The position numbers and the translations under genes are program-made. From assembly GCA_004299465.1 (NCBI GenBank), contig SCST01000375.1, forward strand, positions 1-9,251: 9,251 nucleotides of DNA. Reading direction: 5' to 3'. Position 1 is the first letter of the stretch, and every line of letters begins with the position of its first letter. The notes under the pieces were generated by a model. It was not told the DNA's origin and ran no database searches. It saw only the letters and a program-made list of their open reading frames with translations. Positions 1 through 5,065 of the stretch are shown here, in pieces. This DNA comes from Methylovulum sp. Lineage in GTDB: Bacteria > Pseudomonadota > Gammaproteobacteria > Methylococcales > Methylomonadaceae.

Positions 1-1697
1 GGCGTGAAGTCTCGTTACCCTCCGGCGGCTCTATCGTCATTGACCATACCGAAGCGCTGACCTCAATCGACATCAACTCGGCGCGCGCCACCAAAGGCAG
101 CGACATTGAAGAAACCGCCCTTAATACCAACCTGGAAGCGGTCGATGAAATTGCCCGCCAACTCCGGTTACGCGACTTGGGCGGCCTGTTTGTCATCGAC
201 TTCATCGATATGATGTCCAACAAAAACCAGCGCAGTGTTGAAAATCATTTGCGCGATGCGCTTAAACTGGATAGGGCGCGTATCCAGACCAGTAAAATAT
301 CGCGTTTCGGCTTACTGGAAATGTCCAGGCAAAGAATGCGGCCTTCTCTAGGCGATTCCACGCAAATTACCTGTCCTCGCTGCAAAGGCCAGGGGACGAT
401 TCGTAACGTGGAATCTGTCGCCCTTTCGGTGCTTCGCCTTATTGAAGAAGAAGCCATGAAGAAAGGCACGGATAAAGTCATCGCCCATTTGCCGATTGAA
501 TGTGCGACATTCCTGTTAAATGAAAAGCGCAGCGCTATTGAACAAATTGAAAACAGGTTGAAGGTGGGTATCGTTATCCTGCCGAGCAAGCATCTGGAAA
601 CGCCTGCTTACGATATAGACCGCATCAAGGAAAAGGACGCGAGTGATGAAAAAGCCAGTTATTTGCAGATCAAGGCGGAAGATATTACCGTTCCTGAATT
701 TGCGCAACAGCTAAAACCGAAACTCGACAGGCCTGCTATTAAGGAGTTTTTGCCCGATAGGCCAGAGCCGATACAAAATAAAAATGAAGCCGCCAACCTG
801 ATCAGACGCTTCTGGCACAAGCTGGTCAGCACCATATCCATAGCCGAGCCTGAGGTTAAAGACGCTGCAATCCCGGTTGTCGATACGGAAATCAAACCCG
901 GCACTGAAACTTCACCGAACAAGAGCAAAAGCTATTCGAGCAGAAAGCGCAACAACAATCGTAATAAAGGTTACGGGCGCGAGCGTGAGCAAACCCAAAC
1001 GCCTGAGCCTGAACAAAACCAGGAATCTCCGCGTCAGCCCCGGCATCCGCGAGGTCCAGGCCGCAACGTAAGGCCCAATCTGCCGCCCGTGGTTTCAGAG
1101 GCAAAAATTGAACCTGTAAAAAGCGAGCCTGTTGCTGAAGGGGAATTGATACCTGAAATTATCACAGCAACTGAAGAGCAGGACAGGCCGCCGGTTAAGA
1201 GAAATAATTCAAGAAGAGGCCCTAACCGCAGGAGACCGCGAAACCCTAATTACAAAAAAGCCGACACTGACAATGAGAGTAACGGCGGCGATGATGCTGA
1301 AGTAACTACAGACAGCGAACAACAAACGGCGCAGCCAGACTTTTATAAGGGTGATCTTGCCGAGAGGGTAGAAAAATTTGACCGTATCGAAGAATCCGGC
1401 AGCGAGGTTGAGAAAACGGGAGAACGTGAGCGGACTGAATTTCAGGGTAATGAGTTTGTTGAAAAAATAGAGAAATTTGAAACATCCCAGCCTCAAACCA
1501 GCAATTTTGTTGAAACAGTAAAAAAAGTTGAGGCGAGTGAAGAGGGTCCCGTCGAAAAAACACCCATAATTGAGCAAGCGGCCCCTCAGTCCGGTGCCGG
1601 CTATGACATCGACAGCAGTAATCCGGTATCAGCAATGCCGTCAGCAGTTTCGGCGACAGGGGCAGAGTCTGTAAAACAGGATTCAGAAGCCGTTTGA
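1..1697 (+). CDS. rne: Ribonuclease E, 3' part (5' end lies outside the window)
   Basis: RNase E is the endonuclease that starts bulk mRNA decay, processes rRNA and tRNA precursors and scaffolds the degradosome at the inner membrane. The open frame enters from base 3 and reads without a stop to the TGA at 1695-1697, so no start codon is visible. The DNase I-like subdomain carries SIDIN and VIDFID. Their aspartates (69-71 and 198-200) are 43 codons apart, exactly as for D303 and D346 of E. coli RNase E. The zinc-link motif CPRC (372-383) follows 58 codons later, matching C404/C407. After the small domain (to about base 700) the protein becomes low-complexity and probably disordered: a candidate membrane helix (789-839), two Arg/Lys/Asn-rich blocks (about 915-990 and 1185-1260) that look like RNA-binding segments, then an acidic E/K-rich tail with repeats. 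If the missing N-terminus matches E. coli, the whole protein is about 845 residues, shorter than the 1061 of E. coli. I recognise no RhlB, enolase or PNPase binding site. Identification is secure; tail functions are inferred. Confidence 0.97.
   Translation, partial: REVSLPSGGSIVIDHTEALTSIDINSARATKGSDIEETALNTNLEAVDEIARQLRLRDLGGLFVIDFIDMMSNKNQRSVENHLRDALKLDRARIQTSKISRFGLLEMSRQRMRPSLGDSTQITCPRCKGQGTIRNVESVALSVLRLIEEEAMKKGTDKVIAHLPIECATFLLNEKRSAIEQIENRLKVGIVILPSKHLETPAYDIDRIKEKDASDEKASYLQIKAEDITVPEFAQQLKPKLDRPAIKEFLPDRPEPIQNKNEAANLIRRFWHKLVSTISIAEPEVKDAAIPVVDTEIKPGTETSPNKSKSYSSRKRNNNRNKGYGREREQTQTPEPEQNQESPRQPRHPRGPGRNVRPNLPPVVSEAKIEPVKSEPVAEGELIPEIITATEEQDRPPVKRNNSRRGPNRRRPRNPNYKKADTDNESNGGDDAEVTTDSEQQTAQPDFYKGDLAERVEKFDRIEESGSEVEKTGERERTEFQGNEFVEKIEKFETSQPQTSNFVETVKKVEASEEGPVEKTPIIEQAAPQSGAGYDIDSSNPVSAMPSAVSATGAESVKQDSEAV
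789..839 (+). other. Candidate membrane-targeting amphipathic helix in RNase E
   Basis: The codons read AANLIRRFWHKLVSTIS, a short segment with leucine, isoleucine, phenylalanine, tryptophan and valine spaced among arginine, lysine and histidine, just after the catalytic half ends. In E. coli an amphipathic helix (segment A) in the same relative place tethers RNase E to the inner membrane. The position and residue pattern fit that role. There is no sequence identity argument, so this is an inference. Confidence 0.55.
1356..1538 (+). repeat. Three degenerate E/K-rich helical repeats in the RNase E tail
   Basis: Three related segments occur in one frame: LAERVEKFDRIEES (from 1356), EFVEKIEKFETSQP (from 1452) and NFVETVKKVEASEE (from 1503). 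The shared pattern is (E/N)FVE-x-(I/V)-x-K-(F/V)-(D/E), with hydrophobic residues placed to form one face of a short helix. They sit in otherwise disordered acidic sequence and look like repeated short interaction motifs or small coiled-coil segments. The repeat is visible in the protein; a binding partner is unknown. Confidence 0.6.
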
Positions 1698-1759
1698 ACG
1701 AATTTTCTGTGTGGACAAGTGAGCAGTCCCGGTAATTTAAAGCGACTAAAATTGTGAAA

Positions 1760-1809
1760 GGATATTGTGCGGATATAGAGTGCTACCTTATCCACCGGGT
1801 ATTGTGCCG
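1760..1809. repeat. Short imperfect direct repeat pair
   Basis: GGATATTGTGCGG (1760-1772) and GGGTATTGTGCCG (1797-1809) agree at 11 of 13 positions and share the 8-mer TATTGTGC, 37 bases apart. A third ATTGTG lies at 1751-1756. Their position immediately before the hairpin cluster suggests they may belong to the same element, but a repeat this short can arise by chance. Confidence 0.4.
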
Positions 1810-1812
1810 CAT

Positions 1813-1933
1813 CAAATCGGCTAAGCGATTTGCATAGAGAGGCGGTTCGGCGTAATCGTGACGAGCCGTGTTGAAAAGGGCAGGGCAACCCTTTTCAACA
1901 CTTAGGCAAGCGTGCGAGCCGGGTTGCGCTAAG
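1813..1933. other. Cluster of four consecutive hairpins, possible structured RNA or palindromic repeat element
   Basis: Four stems lie end to end. Hairpin 1: CAAATCG (1813-1819) with CGATTTG (1826-1832), loop GCTAAG. Hairpin 2: CGGTTCG (1843-1849) with CGAGCCG (1862-1868), seven pairs including one G-U on the plus strand. Hairpin 3: a perfect 13-bp stem, 1868-1880 with 1889-1901. Hairpin 4: CTTAGGCAA (1901-1909) with TTGC and CTAAG (1924-1933), nine pairs around one bulged G. Adjacent stems share or abut end bases. The loop of hairpin 1 (GCTAAG) is repeated in the right arm of hairpin 4 and can pair with the left arm CTTAG, so alternative folds are possible. I match it to no named RNA family. 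It could be a small RNA, a processed rne 3' UTR, or a dispersed palindromic repeat. Confidence 0.55.
1868..1901. repeat. Perfect 13-bp inverted repeat (hairpin 3)
   Basis: GTGTTGAAAAGGG (1868-1880) is exactly complementary to CCCTTTTCAACAC (1889-1901), with an 8-base spacer CAGGGCAA. It lies 171 bases after the rne stop codon. Neither side is followed by a T-run, so it is not a standard intrinsic terminator, although the stem could block 3' exonucleases or act as a protein-binding palindrome. Confidence 0.85.
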
Positions 1934-2035
1934 GCCTGGCCAATATCGAGAGCGTTACTAAGGACAGAGATGATGGCAGGGATACGCTTTGTATAAATAG
2001 TGCGTGCGACAAGGTCTCAAATAAATGAATAATTT

Positions 2036-2064
2036 TTAGCATCAGGAAAAAAGGCTACTATACT
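2036..2064 (+). promoter_or_regulatory. Candidate sigma70 promoter for pilMNOPQ
   Basis: A -35-like TTAGCA (2036-2041, 4 of 6 with TTGACA) is followed after 17 bases by a -10-like TATACT (2059-2064, 5 of 6 with TATAAT). Transcription would start near 2071 and give a leader of about 88 bases before pilM. It is the best promoter-like pair I found in the gap, but it is read by eye. No activator or sigma54 site is evident. Confidence 0.5.
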
Positions 2065-2158
2065 CTTTTTAGCAGGTACGTTTTGTGATTGCTGAATAGA
2101 AGCGAGGCTGGGATTACGCTATGGGTCGCATTAATGATCACGTTTTTTAAGGTAGGTT

Positions 2159-3220
2159 ATGAGCTGGTTTAATCATAAGCAGAGTGCTGTTCTCAGTATT
2201 GACATCAGTACCGCGGCTGTCAAATTACTGGAATTAAGCAGGCAGGGCGCCCGTTATCGGGTAGAGAGCTATGCGGTAGCGCCTTTGCCGAAAGATGCCG
2301 TTATCGATAAAAATATCACTAATGTCAATATGATAGCCGATAGCATAAAGGTTGCGTTAAAGCAATCCGGGTCAAAACTGAAACAGGCGACTGTTGCGGT
2401 TGCAGGTTCAGCCGTCATGACCAAAATCATAACGATGGACGCTTCATTAACAGAAGATGAGATGGAAGAGCAGATCATGATCGAAGCGGATCAGTATGTG
2501 CCTTACTCGCTCGATGAAGTTAATTTCGATTTTGAAGTGCAGCGCGTCAATGAAAATAACCCTGAAATGGTTGATGTCTTACTCGCCGCATCGAGAAAAG
2601 AGAATGTTGATAATCGCGTTGAAGCCTTATCAAAGGCAGGTTTGATAGCCCAGATTGTCGATGTGGAGGCATTCGCGATGGAAAATGCCTTTTCATTGCT
2701 CGCCAACCAATTTGTCGATTCAATGGAAGGCCAGACTGTCGCCATTGTTGATATGGGCGCCACTATGACAACCTTGAATGTGTTGGCCGATGGGCGTAGC
2801 GTCTACACCCGTGAGCAGGGCTTTGGCGGTAAACAGTTAACTGAAGAAATTCAGCGCCGATACGGGCTTTCATACGAAGAGGCCGGGTTGGCAAAAAGAC
2901 ATGGAGGCTTGCCTGACAATTATACGGCCGATGTACTTGATCCTTTTAAAAGGGCAATGGTTCAGCAAATTCAACGGTCGTTACAGTTCTTTGTTTCCTC
3001 CAGCGCCAACCGGGGCATTGACAGGATTATCCTGGCCGGCGGCTGTGCATCGATACCGGGTGTCGATCAACTGGTTGAAAAAAACTTAGGCGTACCGGTT
3101 TATATTGCCAACCCCTTCGTCAATATGACCTTATCCCATAAAGTAAAGCCTCAGGCTTTGAGTAGTGACGCGCCGGCGATGATGATTGCTTGCGGCTTGG
3201 CATTGAGGAGTTTTGACTAA
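2159..3220 (+). CDS. pilM: Type IV pilus assembly protein PilM
   Basis: PilM is the cytoplasmic actin-like ATPase-fold protein of the pilus alignment complex. It binds nucleotide and docks onto the short cytoplasmic tail of PilN, linking the inner-membrane PilNO complex to the motor side of the machine. At 353 residues it matches the usual length. Actin-family signatures are visible: a phosphate-1-like strand SIDISTAAVK (residues 13-22), a phosphate-2-like strand AIVDMGAT (195-202) and the adenosine-site turn LAGGCASIPG (292-301). The ATG at 2159 is preceded by AAGG (2149-2152) at 6 bases and directly precedes the conserved MSWF N-terminus. It is the first gene of the operon, and its stop shares one base with the pilN start (TAATG), indicating translational coupling. 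No membrane segment or signal peptide is expected or seen. Confidence 0.97.
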   Translation: MSWFNHKQSAVLSIDISTAAVKLLELSRQGARYRVESYAVAPLPKDAVIDKNITNVNMIADSIKVALKQSGSKLKQATVAVAGSAVMTKIITMDASLTEDEMEEQIMIEADQYVPYSLDEVNFDFEVQRVNENNPEMVDVLLAASRKENVDNRVEALSKAGLIAQIVDVEAFAMENAFSLLANQFVDSMEGQTVAIVDMGATMTTLNVLADGRSVYTREQGFGGKQLTEEIQRRYGLSYEEAGLAKRHGGLPDNYTADVLDPFKRAMVQQIQRSLQFFVSSSANRGIDRIILAGGCASIPGVDQLVEKNLGVPVYIANPFVNMTLSHKVKPQALSSDAPAMMIACGLALRSFD

Positions 3221-3801
3221 TGGCGAAAATCAATTTACTCCCGTGGCGAGAAGAGCTACGCAAGAAAAAGAAAAAAGATTTTTTAAATACCATCGCATTA
3301 TCCGCATTGGTCGCCGTTATTATTCTCGCGTTGATTCATACTTATATTGAAGGTTTAAAATCCTATCAGGAACAACGGAATAAATTATTGCAAAATGAAA
3401 TTGCATTACTGGATCAAAAAATTGTAGCTATTAACAGCATTGAAGAGAAAAAACGCAAATTGCTGGCTAAAATTGATCTTATCCAAAAGTTGCAGGAAAG
3501 CCGTCCTGAAATTGTCCATTTATTTGATGAAATTCCTAAAGTGACCCCCGATGGCGTTTATCTTAAAAAATTCACCCAGGTCGGTGAAGATTTGACATTT
3601 GAAGGCAAGTCCCAGTCAAATGCGCGCGTTTCCGCTTTTATGAGGGCCATAGAAGCGTCCCAATGGTTGCAAATGCCGAAACTCGATGTGATTAAGTCAC
3701 CCGATAAAAACAAAAACAATGCGGAAGAATCCAGTGACTTTACCTTACGGGCAAAACAAGGTAATAGCAACAGCCAAGCCGGTAATGGGGGCAAACCATG
3801 A
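3220..3801 (+). CDS. pilN: Type IV pilus inner-membrane protein PilN
   Basis: PilN is a bitopic inner-membrane protein that pairs with PilO in the periplasm and recruits PilM. Its N-terminus shows the hallmark INLLPWRE (residues 4-11), the peptide that sits in a groove of PilM. A lysine-rich stop (KKKKK, 15-19) and one transmembrane helix (about 22-43) follow, then a periplasmic coiled coil (about 45-95) and a ferredoxin-like domain. The last 30 or so residues are polar, rich in N, S, G and K, and probably disordered. At 193 residues it is of normal size. GAGGAG (3205-3210) lies 9 bases before the ATG at 3220. That ATG overlaps the pilM stop by one base, and the pilN stop overlaps the pilO start as ATGA, so the three proteins are probably made in coupled amounts. 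Confidence 0.96.
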   Translation: MAKINLLPWREELRKKKKKDFLNTIALSALVAVIILALIHTYIEGLKSYQEQRNKLLQNEIALLDQKIVAINSIEEKKRKLLAKIDLIQKLQESRPEIVHLFDEIPKVTPDGVYLKKFTQVGEDLTFEGKSQSNARVSAFMRAIEASQWLQMPKLDVIKSPDKNKNNAEESSDFTLRAKQGNSNSQAGNGGKP

Positions 3802-4460
3802 ATCTGTCGGAAGTTAATTGGGATTTTAATGCGGCAGGAACCTGGCCACCACCCGTTAAAGCCGCAGCCGTTTTTTTAGCGGCTGCGTTGATTCTTGGCT
3901 TGGGGATTTATTTTGATACGGTTGAGCAATTAAAGGCGCTGGAAAGTTCGGAGCAAAAAGAGCAGGAATTAAAGCGTTCATTTGAAACTAAACAGAAGAA
4001 AGCCGTTAATCTTGAGGATTATCAAGACCAGTTGACGCAAATTGAAGCAGAACTGTATGAAATGATCCGGCAAATGCCGACCAAAGAAGAAGTAGCAAGC
4101 CTGTTGACGGACATATCCCAGACGGGTTTAGCCAGTGGACTGGAATTTCGCTTGTTTAAACCCAGTCCGGCCATTCGTAAAGATTTTTACTCGGAATTAC
4201 CTATCAGCATTGAAGTGGTAGGAAAATACGAGGAACTGGGGCTGTTTGTTAGTGGTTTGGCGGCGTTGCCCAGAATTGTCACCGTGCATGATGTCAGCAT
4301 TGTTCCGCAAGACAAGGCAGATAAAGGGAATAAAGATAAAAATATCAAGACGGGGGCGATGGTCATGAAAACAACGGTAAAAACCTATAACGAAAGTACG
4401 GAAGTCGCTCCGGAAAAAGCCGATACCAAAAAAGGCAAAAAGGCGAAGGGGAAAAAATAA
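3798..4460 (+). CDS. pilO: Type IV pilus inner-membrane protein PilO
   Basis: PilO forms a heterodimer with PilN in the periplasm and contacts PilP, transmitting between the inner-membrane platform and the secretin. The sequence shows a short cytoplasmic end (residues 1-20), one transmembrane helix (about 21-39, alanine and leucine rich), a coiled coil (about 42-90) and the compact periplasmic domain with a conserved FYSELPISIEVVGKYEELG stretch around residues 131-149. At 220 residues it is slightly longer than the roughly 205-210 usual for the family. The excess is a lysine-rich tail ending KKGKKAKGKK, which would lie in the periplasm. The ATG at 3798 overlaps the pilN stop by 4 bases, with a purine-rich GGGGG stretch upstream. 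The tail is encoded by A-rich runs that also supply the Shine-Dalgarno sequence for pilP. Confidence 0.95.
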   Translation: MNLSEVNWDFNAAGTWPPPVKAAAVFLAAALILGLGIYFDTVEQLKALESSEQKEQELKRSFETKQKKAVNLEDYQDQLTQIEAELYEMIRQMPTKEEVASLLTDISQTGLASGLEFRLFKPSPAIRKDFYSELPISIEVVGKYEELGLFVSGLAALPRIVTVHDVSIVPQDKADKGNKDKNIKTGAMVMKTTVKTYNESTEVAPEKADTKKGKKAKGKK

Positions 4461-5050
4461 TGGGGCGCGATCACGATCACTTATATAAATTGGCATATGA
4501 ATTGGCGTCATTGATAAATTGCAGGAAAGCCGGATTACGGCTAAGTTACATTATCGGCATAATGCTGCTGGCAGGTTGCGGCAATGATAATTTTTCAGAT
4601 TTAACTCAATATATATCCATTGTTAAAGCCCGGCCTAAAGGCGCAATTGAAAAGTTGCCGGAAATTAAGACGATAGAGCCCTTTATCTTTAAGCCGGAGG
4701 CCTTGCGCGATCCATTTAAGCCGTTGGAGCAGCCGGAACAGGTTGAAAATACAGGCACCGAAACAGGTAACGGATTAAAGCCTGATTTCACTCGTCGTAA
4801 GGAAGAATTGGAGGCCTTCCCGCTGGATGGATTAAAAATGGTGGGTACTGTCGATATGAAGTCGAAGTTGTGGGGATTGGTAAAGGCAAGTGACAATACG
4901 GTTCATCGTGTCCAGGTCGGCAATTATCTAGGTAAAAACTTCGGGAAAATTATACGCATCAGCATTGATAAAATTGAATTAATGGAAATACTGCCTGATA
5001 AACCGGGGACATGGCGTGAGCAACAAACTTCATTAGCGTTGACAGAGTGA
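4460..5050 (+). CDS. pilP: Type IV pilus lipoprotein PilP
   Basis: PilP is an inner-membrane-anchored periplasmic lipoprotein that bridges PilNO to the N0 domain of the PilQ secretin. A lipobox LAGC places the lipidated cysteine at residue 40, after the hydrophobic stretch YIIGIMLLAG. A disordered linker follows, then DPFKP (around residue 83), a motif typical of PilP, and the C-terminal beta domain (about 110-185, with GLKMVGT and WGLVKA). The N-region before the hydrophobic core is unusually long (about 29 residues with DHDH and an extra cysteine). The ATG at 4460 is kept because it overlaps the pilO stop (TAATG) and has GAAGGGG 9 to 15 bases upstream. An in-frame TTG at 4511 would give a more standard signal peptide but has no Shine-Dalgarno sequence. 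The gap to pilQ is 15 bases. Confidence 0.94.
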   Translation: MGRDHDHLYKLAYELASLINCRKAGLRLSYIIGIMLLAGCGNDNFSDLTQYISIVKARPKGAIEKLPEIKTIEPFIFKPEALRDPFKPLEQPEQVENTGTETGNGLKPDFTRRKEELEAFPLDGLKMVGTVDMKSKLWGLVKASDNTVHRVQVGNYLGKNFGKIIRISIDKIELMEILPDKPGTWREQQTSLALTE

Positions 5051-5065
5051 TTTTGAGGATAAAGA

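Larger units (their letters stand above)
1698..2158. other. Intergenic region between rne and pilM (461 bases)
   Basis: No convincing coding sequence is present on either strand. A minus-strand open frame covering 1601-1888 is rich in Cys, Ser, Arg and His, overlaps rne antisense, and resembles no family I know. The region divides into a 3' flank of rne without any hairpin plus T-run terminator (1698-1755), a segment with short direct repeats (about 1760-1809), a cluster of four adjacent hairpins (about 1813-1933), and an AT-richer promoter and leader region for pilM (about 1985-2158). The length is notable given the tight packing of everything downstream. Confidence 0.7.

Noticed and set aside
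892..1104. Minus-strand open frames within rne, pilM, pilQ, aroK and aroB
   Set aside because: They lie opposite well-supported genes, lack ribosome-binding sites and family motifs, and follow from codon bias of the sense genes.
1601..1888. 95-codon open frame on the minus strand overlapping the rne end and the gap
   Set aside because: It is antisense to rne, has biased Cys/Ser/Arg/His composition, starts inside the hairpin cluster and resembles no known protein.
1868..1901. Intrinsic terminator of rne
   Set aside because: The stem is strong but no T-run follows on the plus strand or, reading the other way, on the minus strand.
1813..1933. Insertion sequence or MITE remnant
   Set aside because: No transposase fragment, no outer terminal inverted repeats bounding the cluster and no target-site duplication could be found by eye; a repeat-family origin stays open.
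1974..1990. Sigma54-like site (TGGCAGG followed by CGC)
   Set aside because: The GG to GC spacing is one base short of the required spacing and the second half matches poorly.
1700..2060. CsrB/RsmY-type regulatory RNA
   Set aside because: Several GGA triplets occur, but they do not fall in the loops of the visible hairpins, which that family requires.
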